Positions 53,027 through 61,849 of a DNA stretch of 64,000 nucleotides are shown piece by piece; the stretch's first letter is position 1; every line of letters begins with the position of its first letter. Under the pieces are notes generated by a model. It worked only from the letters and a program-made list of their open reading frames with translations, was not told the DNA's origin and did no database searches. Both the position numbers and the translations under genes were made by a program. Location of the stretch: NCBI RefSeq assembly GCF_049852125.1, contig NZ_CP187532.1, positions 2,418,001 through 2,482,000 on the forward strand, read 5' to 3'. The stretch comes from Senimuribacter sp049852125. Its GTDB lineage: Bacteria > Bacillota > Clostridia > Peptostreptococcales > Anaerovoracaceae.

Positions 53027-53134
53027 TCAATCATTTCGTGAAAGCCTGCGAAGACGAGAAGACGAAATGCTACTATTTGATTCAGCAGTGAATTCAATGT
53101 CACAAATTGCTGCCGGTCTGTATTTCACATTCAT
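53027..53134 (-). pseudogene. truncated RelE/ParE-type toxin gene
   Basis: Starts MNVKYRPAAICDIE, the usual beginning of a ParE/RelE toxin, by ATGA overlap with the antitoxin gene. It then turns into unrelated sequence and stops after 35 codons (normal about 95). The break lies directly before dyad array B. The toxin should be inactive. Confidence 0.6.
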
Positions 53135-53298
53135 GGCATTTCTACTCCAAGTCGCTTATATACATCTGCTTCGTCTACCAATTCACCCGATTTTTCTCCC
53201 TCATCCAGTGCCCGCAACATCTTTTCCATTTCTTTTGATTCGATATACTCCGAGTTATCACTAAAAACCCGAATCTGTGATGAAAGTGTATTCTTCAT
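53131..53298 (-). CDS. small antitoxin-like protein
   Basis: 55 residues, MKNTLSSQIRVFSDNSEYIE to YKRLGVEMP: an acidic helical protein with the layout of RelB/ParD-type antitoxins, encoded just before and overlapping a toxin remnant. The second ATG (53298) lies 10 nt from AGGAGG. The first (53307) is too close to it. Antitoxin function is inferred from gene order; its partner is broken. Confidence 0.6.
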   Translation of the reverse strand: MKNTLSSQIRVFSDNSEYIESKEMEKMLRALDEGEKSGELVDEADVYKRLGVEMP

Positions 53299-53444
53299 GG
53301 TTGCCATACCTCCTTATATTCTTCTCCTATACGATATTCCTTCCTTGATTTATTGAGAAAAATATGCAGATTACAAAAATTTGTCAATATCAGCATCCAT
53401 CTGATCGTTTTCGTAAGATTGCCGTAATACATTACGCTGCATTT

Positions 53445-53888
53445 TTAAATTAAATTACACGGAATAAGGCAGTTCTCTGAATCAATGGGAATCACACGCT
53501 CGCACATACAGATGATACCGCCTGAGCCTCTCTGAAGCGTTCCTCCATCTAATAAGCTGAACTTCTTCACCTCGCATCTGTCCGGCACGGATGCCTTTTT
53601 GATTTCAAAGGGATGAATTCGATGGTTTTCTTCCACCAAAACGTCAATCTCTTTCCCATTGGCATCCCGATAATAAGAAAGCTCTGCCACGTCTTTTCCG
53701 TAGGCATAGTGTCTTACAAGTTCCATCACAACATGATTTTCGAAGAAATGTCCGCTGACAGCGCCTGCCATCAATGTCTCTTTCGTCAGCCACATGGAAA
53801 GCCATGCACTAAGTCCCGTATCGCAAAAGTACAGTTTCGGCGTTTTGGTCAAACGTTTTATGGCATTACTTGAAAACCACTGCAGCAT
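53445..53888 (-). pseudogene. C-terminal remnant of a DUF4143 AAA ATPase
   Basis: 147 codons with SNAIKRLTKTPKLYFCDTGLSAWL, ENHVVMELVRHYAYG and NGKEIDVLVEENHRIHPFEIKKA, the DUF4143 end seen in the complete genes on both sides. The ATPase half (Walker A and B) is missing. Sequence upstream of the ATG reaches a stop (TAA at about 53895) in the same frame. Truncated relative, not a whole gene. Confidence 0.8.
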
Positions 53889-53993
53889 TTCCTTATATCC
53901 AAATGGACTTTTTCACGCTGTTGAAGTCGAACAATAAATCCTGCGCCGATGCGTTATTCTCAGTAAAAAATGTAGTTATATCACACTTTTTCG

Positions 53994-54022
53994 TTGTAAT
54001 TTTTGTATACCCATGCTATACT
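53994..54022 (+). promoter_or_regulatory. sigma-A promoter of the second DUF4143 ATPase
   Basis: TTGTAA, 17 bp, TATACT, ending 35 bp before the start codon at 54057. Confidence 0.55.
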
Positions 54023-54056
54023 ACCTCTATCACGGAAAGCAAGGAGGCATCGTGCC

Positions 54057-55367
54057 ATGTACCGCAGTGCAATGAAAACCCTTTATCAATGGAAAGAAAG
54101 CGAATACCGGAAACCCTTAATTTTACAGGGAGCGCGTCAGGTTGGGAAAACCTGGCTCATGAAAGAATTCGGGCAGAACGCTTACGAACATACAGTGTAT
54201 ATCAACTTCGATTCTAATACACAAATGCAGGGTCTATTCGCAGCAGATCTTGATGTAAAGCGAATTCTCCTGGGACTGGAATTATACGCAGGCGTTAAAA
54301 TTAATCCTGCGAACACATTGCTTATTTTTGACGAGGTACAGGAAGTGCCAAACGCACTCAAAAGCCTGAAATATTTCTACGAAAACGCACCGCAGTATCA
54401 CATCATCTGCGCAGGCAGTCTTCTTGGTATTGCGCTGCATCAGGGCACCTCATTTCCTGTCGGGAAAGTGGATTTTCTCCATCTGTATCCCCTTACTTTC
54501 GAAGAGTTTCTCATCGCTACCGGCAAAGAATCTTTTGCGCAGCTTTTGAATGACCATGATTTTTCCATGGTTTCCTCCTTTCAGCAAACCTACATGGACG
54601 CGCTGAAGCATTATTACTATGTGGGCGGCATGCCGGAAGCTGTACTTCGCTTTTCGCAGACGCAGGATTTTAATCTGGTTCGGCAAGTGCAGCAGCGCAT
54701 TCTGTCCGCTTACGAACAGGATTTTTCCAAGCACGCACCCCTGGAAATCGTACCCAAAATCAGAATGCTCTGGAATAGCATCCCTTCACAGCTGGCAAAA
54801 GAAAACAAAAAATTCCTCTACGGTCTTGTACGCGAAGGCGGCAGAGCAAAGGAATTTGAAACAGCAATCATGTGGCTTTCGGACTGTGGTCTGATTCACA
54901 AGGTCAGCCGCATTACCACGCCGGCTTTGCCCTTAAAAGCCTATGAAGATTTAAAAGCCTTTAAGCTCTTTGTACTCGATGTAGGGCTGCTCAGCTGCAT
55001 GACCGGTCTCAGACAGCAGACACTGCTTTCTGGAAACGATTTATTCGTGGAATTTAAAGGCGCGCTGACGGAGCAGTATGTCCTGCAGCAGCTGATTACT
55101 GACCCGGATATCAGTCTATATTACTACACCAACGACCGCGGTTCCTGCGAAATTGATTTTCTCATCGATACCAGCTGCGATATCATTCCGCTGGAAGTAA
55201 AAGCGGCGCGCAATTTAAAGGCAAAAAGCCTGAAAACCTATCGGGAAAAATACAGTCCGGCTCTTTCCGTACGCACTTCTATGGCAGACTATCGAAAAGA
55301 ACCGGGACTGCTTGATCTTCCCCTTTATGCTGCCAGTGAGCTGAAAAAACTGTCAAGATCTTCATAA
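54057..55367 (+). CDS. AAA ATPase with DUF4143, second complete copy
   Basis: 436 residues. Walker A LQGARQVGKTWLMKEF (about 24-39), Walker B TLLIFDEVQEVPNALKSL, ICAGSLLGIALHQGTSFPVGKV (sensor region), VGGMPEAVLRF, and the DUF4143 ending CEIDFLIDTSCDIIPLEVKA. It is only distantly like the copy at 51117-52454, so the two are not recent duplicates. Start ATG 54057 follows AAGGAGG. Role of the family is unknown. Confidence 0.88.
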   Translation: MYRSAMKTLYQWKESEYRKPLILQGARQVGKTWLMKEFGQNAYEHTVYINFDSNTQMQGLFAADLDVKRILLGLELYAGVKINPANTLLIFDEVQEVPNALKSLKYFYENAPQYHIICAGSLLGIALHQGTSFPVGKVDFLHLYPLTFEEFLIATGKESFAQLLNDHDFSMVSSFQQTYMDALKHYYYVGGMPEAVLRFSQTQDFNLVRQVQQRILSAYEQDFSKHAPLEIVPKIRMLWNSIPSQLAKENKKFLYGLVREGGRAKEFETAIMWLSDCGLIHKVSRITTPALPLKAYEDLKAFKLFVLDVGLLSCMTGLRQQTLLSGNDLFVEFKGALTEQYVLQQLITDPDISLYYYTNDRGSCEIDFLIDTSCDIIPLEVKAARNLKAKSLKTYREKYSPALSVRTSMADYRKEPGLLDLPLYAASELKKLSRSS

Positions 55368-55421
55368 AATATAATCAGGCGGCACAATCTGTACCGCCTG
55401 CAAACATTCAAGCAAAACCGT

Positions 55422-56579
55422 TTACCACTGTATTTTCTCTATTCGGTCAAATGCTTCGCAAAGCCGGTCTACACCTACTGTGCAGGCGATTCTCACATAA
55501 CCTTCGCCGCATGCTCCAAAGGCAGTACCCGGCAATGTCAGCACATGAGCGTCCTGCAGAATTTTCTCTGCGGCCGCTGCGCTGGAAAGACCGGTTTCTT
55601 TGATATTTACGAACAGATAGAAGCTCCCCTTCGGCGGATCAATCACCGAAAGTCCAGAGATTTCATTGACCCGCTCCGCCGCGTAAAACATCCGCTTGCG
55701 ATATTCCTCAATCATAGCAGGCTGAATTTCATGCCGATGGCGGAGTGCGTGAATCGCCGCTCTCTGAGAAATAGACGGCGTCGTAAAGACTACATTTTCG
55801 TTGACCTGCTGTATGGTTTTAATGATGTAATCCGGCGCGATGATATTGCCGACACGCCAGCCTGTCATAGTGAAGTTCTTGGAAAAAGAGTTCAGTATGA
55901 TCGTTCGCTCCCGCATTCCCGGAAGGGATGCAAAGGGCACAAACGGATTCTGATAGCTGAACGCCGTATAAATGTCGTCAGAAATCACAAGGAGATCATG
56001 TTTTACCGCAATCTCCGCAAGCTGCTCCATGGTTTCCATGTTCAAACAGTTTCCCGTCGGATTGGACGGCGAATTGATGACCAGCGCCTTGGTTCGCTCC
56101 GTAATCAGACTTTCAAGACGCTCTATATTGATTTGGAAATCTTCGTCCTCATAGGTCGCAAGTTCCACAGGAATCCCTCGCGCCAGCTCCACCTGCTGCG
56201 GATACGGCGTGAAAAACGGCGCCTGCAAAATCACCTCATCCCCGTCGTCCACGATAGCTTCCAAGCTAAGATACATGCCAAGACTAGCGGAGGCACAGAC
56301 AAAGACCTCCTCGTCCCGTACCTCCATACCGTATTCTTCCTGATAAAATCTGCAGATTTCCGTCCGCAGCTCCGGATCGCCCCGAAAATCCGTATATTTA
56401 GTATGTCCTGCCTTGGCATCCGCAAAAGCGCCGTCTATAATGATGTCGTCCGTAATCAGATCCGGATCTCCGAGGCTCAGATTGATCACATCGTCAAAGG
56501 TCTTCGCCATCTCGTCAGACTTGCCCATGGCAGTCTGATGATCCTTCCAGTAACGTTTCGCGATAAACTTGTGTTTCAT
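55422..56579 (-). CDS. PLP-dependent class I/II aminotransferase
   Basis: 385 residues of the fold-type I AAT superfamily. LSLGDPDL opens the substrate loop, VINSPSNPTGNCLN is the Asn-Pro motif and ILNSFSKNFTMTGWRVG holds the PLP lysine (about residue 235). YLFVNIKETG and YVRIACTVGVDRL with the substrate-carboxylate Arg end the domain. Specificity could be aromatic, alanine or a diamine-derived amino acid. Start ATG 56579 after GAGAGG. It overlaps the EamA transporter gene by 4 bp and is the last of a three-gene run M20-EamA-aminotransferase. Confidence 0.88.
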   Translation of the reverse strand: MKHKFIAKRYWKDHQTAMGKSDEMAKTFDDVINLSLGDPDLITDDIIIDGAFADAKAGHTKYTDFRGDPELRTEICRFYQEEYGMEVRDEEVFVCASASLGMYLSLEAIVDDGDEVILQAPFFTPYPQQVELARGIPVELATYEDEDFQINIERLESLITERTKALVINSPSNPTGNCLNMETMEQLAEIAVKHDLLVISDDIYTAFSYQNPFVPFASLPGMRERTIILNSFSKNFTMTGWRVGNIIAPDYIIKTIQQVNENVVFTTPSISQRAAIHALRHRHEIQPAMIEEYRKRMFYAAERVNEISGLSVIDPPKGSFYLFVNIKETGLSSAAAAEKILQDAHVLTLPGTAFGACGEGYVRIACTVGVDRLCEAFDRIEKIQW

Positions 56580-57511
56580 GATAACCTCTCTTTCTTTTTC
56601 ATCGGAATCTGTGCCAAAATAATAGCAGCAAATACAAGACCGCAACCTGCCAATTCACGGAGGGACAGGCTCTGCCCCAAGACAACCCAGCCCGCCAGTA
56701 CTGCAAAAACTGACTCCAGACTGAGAATTAGCGACGCCACCGCCGGATGGACATGACGCTGTCCGATATTCTGCAGTGTATAAGCTACACTGCCCGACAA
56801 AACACCGGCGTACAGAATCGACCCCAGCGCCTGCGGCTTTGCCAGCGTTTCCATACATCGTAAAATCCCAGACACATTGCCCGACATGTCCGAGAAAAAC
56901 ATAGGAAAAAAAGCAATACAAGCTGCTGTCACAAACTGAATGAGCGGCATTCTGGCTACGTCTACCCGTCCCGCATAATGGTCTACCGTCATCAGCTGAA
57001 ACGCACTCATCAGCGAGCTGCACAGCACCAGCAAATCCGACGTCTGTACCGAAAAATCTCCATGGATGCACAGCAGATATAACCCCGCCAGTGTGATTGC
57101 CACAGCTGCCCACACATTCCAGCCACAGGTCCGCTTCAGAAACAAGCCTAAAATCGGCACAATTACGATATAGCAGGCTGACAAAAATCCCGCTTTTCCG
57201 GCAGGCGTGCCATAATACAATCCCAGCTGCTGAGAAAGCGACACCATACTGAGAAAGAACCCGCAGCAAATACCGCATTTCCAAAGGTCTTTCCTTTCCT
57301 GCCGCGTTTTCAGCTTACCTGCAGTAATTCCAATCCGGTCAAATAGCTTTATGACAGGCAGCAGCGCCAGCGCGCCTACCGAAAACCGAAGGCAGCTGAA
57401 GGTAAACGGTCCCAGCATATCACCGCCGGTACTCTGCGCTACAAAGGCCGCGCCCCAGATAAACGCCGTCACCATGAGCGCCAGAACACTTTGCATTTGA
57501 CTCTTTTGCAT
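56576..57511 (-). CDS. DMT/EamA-family transporter
   Basis: 311 residues with ten predicted membrane helices in two five-helix EamA repeats. FIWGAAFVAQSTGGDMLGPF at the start and VASLILSLESVFAVLAGWVVLGQSLSLREL near the end are the characteristic segments. Members export amino acids or metabolites. Position between an M20 amidohydrolase and an aminotransferase suggests an amino acid or acylated amino acid as cargo. Confidence 0.85.
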   Translation of the reverse strand: MQKSQMQSVLALMVTAFIWGAAFVAQSTGGDMLGPFTFSCLRFSVGALALLPVIKLFDRIGITAGKLKTRQERKDLWKCGICCGFFLSMVSLSQQLGLYYGTPAGKAGFLSACYIVIVPILGLFLKRTCGWNVWAAVAITLAGLYLLCIHGDFSVQTSDLLVLCSSLMSAFQLMTVDHYAGRVDVARMPLIQFVTAACIAFFPMFFSDMSGNVSGILRCMETLAKPQALGSILYAGVLSGSVAYTLQNIGQRHVHPAVASLILSLESVFAVLAGWVVLGQSLSLRELAGCGLVFAAIILAQIPMKKKERLS

Positions 57512-57516
57512 ATATC

Positions 57517-58689
57517 TTATCCTTCCAGAAAATCCCGTTTCATTGCCGCAACTTTTTCTTCATCACTGAAAATTTTTACTGCTGTGTTTGCCAGAACCTT
57601 TGCTCCAAGGGCAAGGGTCTGATGAGCTGTTTCTGTGGTCATCAATTGTGCAAATTCTCGGCTGTGCAAGACTACATTCTCATCTGCAATCTTAAAGCAA
57701 GGCTGAAACGACGGACAATGAAAGCTTACATTACCGATATCAGAGGATCCAAAAATTCCTACCTGATCATCCTCTGCTTTCAGCCCAAACTCTGCAAACA
57801 CTTCACCTATTGCCTCAGCGCCCGTTTCATTTATCTTCAGGTTATAATAATCTTCACCGCATTTTTCCTTCTTCCATGTAGTCTGTGTCGCCATGGCCGC
57901 GCCGCCCGCGCAATCATCGACAAAGCCGTCCAGCTGCTGCACATATGTTTTGTCCAAAGCGCGAATCATCTGTTTGACAACCACATGATCCGGCACAGTA
58001 TTGGGAAAATCACCGCCATGACTGATGACCCCATGAAATTGAGCGTCCACAGTAGTATGCTGCCTGAGCATATCGATGGCATGCAGGAAAAGCTGCGCTG
58101 CGTTAAGCGCGTTCCTACCCTCCCAAGGCGCCGCCGACGCATGAGACGCTTTCCCGTAAAAATGATAGTCGCGAATCAAACAGCACTGTAATGTTGGCTC
58201 CACGATATTTCGATTATACAGATGGATCATCAAAACCATATCGTAATCATCAAAGACGCCATCCTCCGCCATATGACATTTCTGTCCCTCGTCTTCCTCA
58301 TCAGGCGTACCTATTATATGAAAGTCCGTATCGAGCTGATCCTGCAGATCCTTCACAGACAGGCCTGCTAAAATGCTGATTGCGCCGCTGAGGCAATGTC
58401 CGCAAGCGTGTCCTATTTCAGGCAGAGCGTCATACTCCACAAGAAAACCCACTTTATATTTGTGATTATTTTCGCCGTAAACCGCGCGAAATGCTGTATC
58501 AATGCCGGCAAAAGGATATTCCAGGGTATATCCGTGTCCGGAAAGCAAGCTGGCAATCCGCTTTGCAGTTTCATATTCATGCCCTGATACTTCCGGATGT
58601 TCTGCAGTCTCATCATTATAGGAAATCATCTCCGGTAAATTTTTTTCCACTGCTCCTGCAATCTTTGAAATCAATTGTTCATACATCAT
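57517..58689 (-). CDS. M20-family metallo-amidohydrolase
   Basis: 390 residues of the M20D group (AbgB/IAA-hydrolase/aminoacylase-like). VEYDALPEIGHACGHCLSG (about residues 87-105) has the metal-binding His/Cys pattern, GTPDEEDEGQK the catalytic Glu pair, and ASHASAAPWEGRNALNAA the dimer-lid His. It likely releases an amino acid from an N-acyl or amide-linked substrate. I take the ATG at 58689, 8 nt after AAGGAGG. A stem lies directly upstream (58704-58754). It is 5 bp before the EamA gene. Confidence 0.87.
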   Translation of the reverse strand: MMYEQLISKIAGAVEKNLPEMISYNDETAEHPEVSGHEYETAKRIASLLSGHGYTLEYPFAGIDTAFRAVYGENNHKYKVGFLVEYDALPEIGHACGHCLSGAISILAGLSVKDLQDQLDTDFHIIGTPDEEDEGQKCHMAEDGVFDDYDMVLMIHLYNRNIVEPTLQCCLIRDYHFYGKASHASAAPWEGRNALNAAQLFLHAIDMLRQHTTVDAQFHGVISHGGDFPNTVPDHVVVKQMIRALDKTYVQQLDGFVDDCAGGAAMATQTTWKKEKCGEDYYNLKINETGAEAIGEVFAEFGLKAEDDQVGIFGSSDIGNVSFHCPSFQPCFKIADENVVLHSREFAQLMTTETAHQTLALGAKVLANTAVKIFSDEEKVAAMKRDFLEG

Positions 58690-58703
58690 CACGTATTCCT
58701 CCT

Positions 58704-58754
58704 TAAAGCGGGCCGTCTGGACAAAATTTTCTGCCCCGAGACTGCCCGCTTTTC
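58704..58754 (-). promoter_or_regulatory. long stem in the leader of the M20 gene
   Basis: On the minus strand AAAGCGGGC and AGTCT pair with AGAC and GCCCGCTTT around a central loop. The right arm ends just before the AAGGAGG site of the M20 gene, while the left side follows the YfcC stop. It could be an attenuating or processing stem. No U-run on the minus strand. Confidence 0.4.
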
Positions 58755-58784
58755 CTAATCAGTATATTCTCACTATCCTGTATT

Positions 58785-60203
58785 TTAGAATGGTCCTAAG
58801 TTCATGGAGTGTGCCGCAATTACAAAAACAGCCCCCAGCAAGAACTCCAGTCCAATTAAAGGAAGAATCCATTTCGCCCACTTATTCCAAGGAACTTTGC
58901 CTGCAGCCAGCGCCGCCATAAAATAACCGGAAGTCGGTGTCAAAATATTGGAAATTCCGTCACCCAGCTGGAATGCAATACAGGTTGTCTGTCTGGTTAC
59001 ACCCACTAAGTCACCCAATGGCGCCATAATAGGCACGGATACCGCTGCCTGTCCTGATGCAGAAGGAATTACAAAATTGAGCAGACACTGGAAAATATAC
59101 ATACCTACCGCAGAAACTGTCGATGGCAAACCACCGAGAAGACCTGCCGCGCTGTGAAGAATGGTATGCACAATCTGACCATCCGTAAGAACTACCAGAA
59201 TACCCCGGGCAAAACCAACTACCAGCGCACCGCCGGCAATACCTGCCATGCCCTGTCCAAAAAGTTCCGCATACCGGTTAAATCCCATGTCTTTTGCGAT
59301 AAAAGCAACAATCATCGACATCCCCAGAAAAATAGCAGCCAGCTCGTCCATATACCATCCAAGTTTAACTACACCATAAACGAGCAGTGCGATGGATGCC
59401 GCAAATACCAGCAGGATTGCTTTTTCTCTTCCTCCGAAATCAGGAAGACTTTCCAGATTAATAGAATCCTGACGATGCTGATCAGCTTCATACATCAGAG
59501 ACTTTTCAGGATTTTTACGTATCTTTAATGCGTACCAGGTTAAAAATACTGTAACAAGCAGTGTCATGCAGCAAAACATGACAATACGAAATCCCATAGC
59601 AGATCCTAAAGGTAATTCCGCAATTCCCTGTGAAATCTGCACGTTGAACGGGTTCAGAAACGCTGCTGCATAGCCAGCGCCGCAGCCGCACAGAACAACA
59701 GCCGCACCGGTGATAGAGTCAAAGCCCATCGCCAGCAAGATAGGAATGAAGATTGGTACAAATGCGATGGTTTCTTCACACATACCAAAAGTCGCTCCGC
59801 AGATGGAAAACAGGATTACAAAAACCGGCACCAGCACAATCGACCGGCTGGATAGTTTTTTAACCAATCTTCCGACGCCTGCATCGATGGCTCTGGTTTC
59901 CGTCAGTATATTCATGGCGCCGCCTATAACAAACAGAAAGAAGATAATCTGCGCTGCTTCCTGCATGCCGCGCGGCACTGCTGTCAGAAACTGAAGCAGA
60001 GAAACAGGCGTAGATTCCACCTGATGATAAGTCTGTGCGTCAACAACTTCTCGTTCCGCTCCCGTTTCCGGAACGGTAATGGTGTGCATATCATAAGCGC
60101 CTGCCGGTACCAGATAGGTCAGTACCGCGCAAATCAGCATAATTGCCAAAAGCAAAATATACACGTGAGGAACGGTTAATTTTCTTTTCTTTTTCTCATC
60201 CAT
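58785..60203 (-). CDS. YfcC-family (C4-dicarboxylate/amino acid carrier-like) membrane transporter
   Basis: 472 residues with about 12 membrane helices. VPHVYILLLAIMLICAVLTYLVPAGAYD is the N-terminal signature of YfcC proteins. FGMCEETIAFVPIFIPILLAMGFD and FVIPSASGQAAVSVPIMAPLGDLVGVTRQT are the paired re-entrant hairpins of the ion-transporter superfamily. Some members import basic amino acids or act as arginine/ornithine-type carriers, and others are called C4-dicarboxylate carriers. The nearby carbamoyltransferase and M20 gene favour an amino acid. Transcribed from after the terminator at 60243-60288. Confidence 0.82.
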   Translation of the reverse strand: MDEKKKRKLTVPHVYILLLAIMLICAVLTYLVPAGAYDMHTITVPETGAEREVVDAQTYHQVESTPVSLLQFLTAVPRGMQEAAQIIFFLFVIGGAMNILTETRAIDAGVGRLVKKLSSRSIVLVPVFVILFSICGATFGMCEETIAFVPIFIPILLAMGFDSITGAAVVLCGCGAGYAAAFLNPFNVQISQGIAELPLGSAMGFRIVMFCCMTLLVTVFLTWYALKIRKNPEKSLMYEADQHRQDSINLESLPDFGGREKAILLVFAASIALLVYGVVKLGWYMDELAAIFLGMSMIVAFIAKDMGFNRYAELFGQGMAGIAGGALVVGFARGILVVLTDGQIVHTILHSAAGLLGGLPSTVSAVGMYIFQCLLNFVIPSASGQAAVSVPIMAPLGDLVGVTRQTTCIAFQLGDGISNILTPTSGYFMAALAAGKVPWNKWAKWILPLIGLEFLLGAVFVIAAHSMNLGPF

Positions 60204-60242
60204 TGTTCTCTCCTTATTTGTAAATCTTTATGGAAAAAGCTA

Positions 60243-60288
60243 GCAGCGGCGCATTCCGCAGCAATCTGCTAAAGATATGCGCCGCTGC
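60243..60288 (-). terminator. intrinsic terminator after nhaC
   Basis: Perfect 12-bp stem GCAGCGGCGCAT/ATGCGCCGCTGC followed on the minus strand by TAGCTTTTTCC. It divides the carbamoyltransferase-homoserine dehydrogenase-NhaC group from YfcC. Confidence 0.82.
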
Positions 60289-60326
60289 CGGCAAATGCAT
60301 TTATATGACTTTCAAAGAAAGGAAAC

Positions 60327-61817
60327 TTACGCTTCTAAAGCAGCTAGCGCTTCCTGCTTCTCTTTCTCACGCTCAACCAAAATCTGCTGGTATTCTTCTT
60401 CTGTCATCTTTTCCATAGTGATGCCGGTAAAGCCGTAGAACGCCGATACAAGCGGACAGATCAGATTGAGGAAGGCATACGGCGCGTAGCCGCCGGCGCC
60501 CCACTGCGAAATGCCAAAGACGCCCTGCATATAAGCCCCACATGCATTCCAAGGCACCAGGTTTGACGTAAGTGTCGAGGAGTCTTCCAGACATCTGGAC
60601 AGATTCTTTCTTTTGAGCCTCATATCCTCAAATACTTCTTTGTACATCGAACCAGTCATAGCGATAGAAAGATATAAATCTCCCGGGATGATGTTGATGA
60701 AGATAGCAGTCAGCAAAGTGGTCAGAACTACAGGGCCTCTGCCCTTTACGATACGCATCAGACCCTCCGTAATAGAAGTCAGCATACCGGTGCATTCCAT
60801 CACACCGCCCAGTGCCATGGCACAGAGCATCAGAAGAACTGTCCACATCATAGAGTCCATACCACCTCTTGTCAGCAGCTCTACAAGTTCCGGCATCACA
60901 CTTTCAGGATCCGCGAACTCAAATCCATAGTGCCATACGCCAAGAGTATCTCCGATATTTACACCCTGGAAAATAACTGCGAAAATGCTGCCTAGCACCG
61001 CGCCAAAAATCATACCAGGCAGTGCCGGCATCTTAAATGCAATCATGAGAATAACTAAAAGCGGCGGCAGTACCAGCACCGGATTAATATTAAAGTTTTC
61101 TAATATACCGCTGCGCAGCGCTTCAACCTGAGACATATCTGTACTGCCGGAATAACGCATACCGATAATAGCGTATAAAACCAAAGAAATGATACTGGTC
61201 GGTACAACCGTATACATCATGTGACGAATATGTTCAAAGAGGTTTACACCGGCTACTGCTGACGCCATGTTGGTGGTGTCAGACAGCGGAGACATTTTAT
61301 CGCCAAAATATGCGCCGGAAATAACTGCCCCAGCTGCAATCCCGGTTGGAATTCCAAGACCGCCGCCGATACCGATTAAGGCAATACCGACTGTACCTGC
61401 TGTACCCCAGGAAGTACCTGTGGACAGGGATACGATTGCACAAATAATCATGGTTGCCACCAGGAACAGTCCAGGTGTCAGAATACCCAATCCATAATAA
61501 ACCATAGCCGGTACAACGCCTGCCTGAATCCAGGAACCGACCAAAGCGCCAGTTGCGATAATGATTAAAAGTGACTGCATCATACTGTTGACTGTTTTAA
61601 TCATACCCTTTTCTACAAAGGACCATTTCCAGCCATTGAGTGCCGCGACCACTGCGGCAAAAATGGCGGAGAGAATCAGTCCTACATGAATGTCTCCATA
61701 GCTGCAGGCAAATGCGCTGCCAAAAAGGCTTTCCCATACGCCCAAACAATAACAAATTGCAAAAGCCGCGAATAAAAGTACCAAAAGCGACTGCCAAATT
61801 GGAATTTTCTTACCCAT
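60327..61817 (-). CDS. nhaC: NhaC-family Na+/H+ antiporter
   Basis: 496 residues with about 12 membrane helices. SLSTGTSWGTAGTVGIALIGIGGGLGIP and VISGAYFGDKMSPLSDTTNMA (about residues 130-185) are the defining NhaC motifs, with acidic residues for cation binding. The C-terminal stretch RCLEDSSTLTSNLVPWNACG is also typical. It exchanges internal Na+ for H+ (or a substrate), fitting a cell with a Na+ V-ATPase. It lies 32 bp after homoserine dehydrogenase and so is probably in its operon. Distinct from the transporter at 35364-36899, with different N-terminus and promoter. Confidence 0.88.
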   Translation of the reverse strand: MGKKIPIWQSLLVLLFAAFAICYCLGVWESLFGSAFACSYGDIHVGLILSAIFAAVVAALNGWKWSFVEKGMIKTVNSMMQSLLIIIATGALVGSWIQAGVVPAMVYYGLGILTPGLFLVATMIICAIVSLSTGTSWGTAGTVGIALIGIGGGLGIPTGIAAGAVISGAYFGDKMSPLSDTTNMASAVAGVNLFEHIRHMMYTVVPTSIISLVLYAIIGMRYSGSTDMSQVEALRSGILENFNINPVLVLPPLLVILMIAFKMPALPGMIFGAVLGSIFAVIFQGVNIGDTLGVWHYGFEFADPESVMPELVELLTRGGMDSMMWTVLLMLCAMALGGVMECTGMLTSITEGLMRIVKGRGPVVLTTLLTAIFINIIPGDLYLSIAMTGSMYKEVFEDMRLKRKNLSRCLEDSSTLTSNLVPWNACGAYMQGVFGISQWGAGGYAPYAFLNLICPLVSAFYGFTGITMEKMTEEEYQQILVEREKEKQEALAALEA

Positions 61818-61849
61818 AAAATTTGTCCTTTCTAATATAAATAAATGAG

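Noticed and set aside
53091..53264. Plus-strand reading frame over the antitoxin region
   Set aside because: It is the reverse shadow of the antitoxin gene and has no ribosome site or family features.
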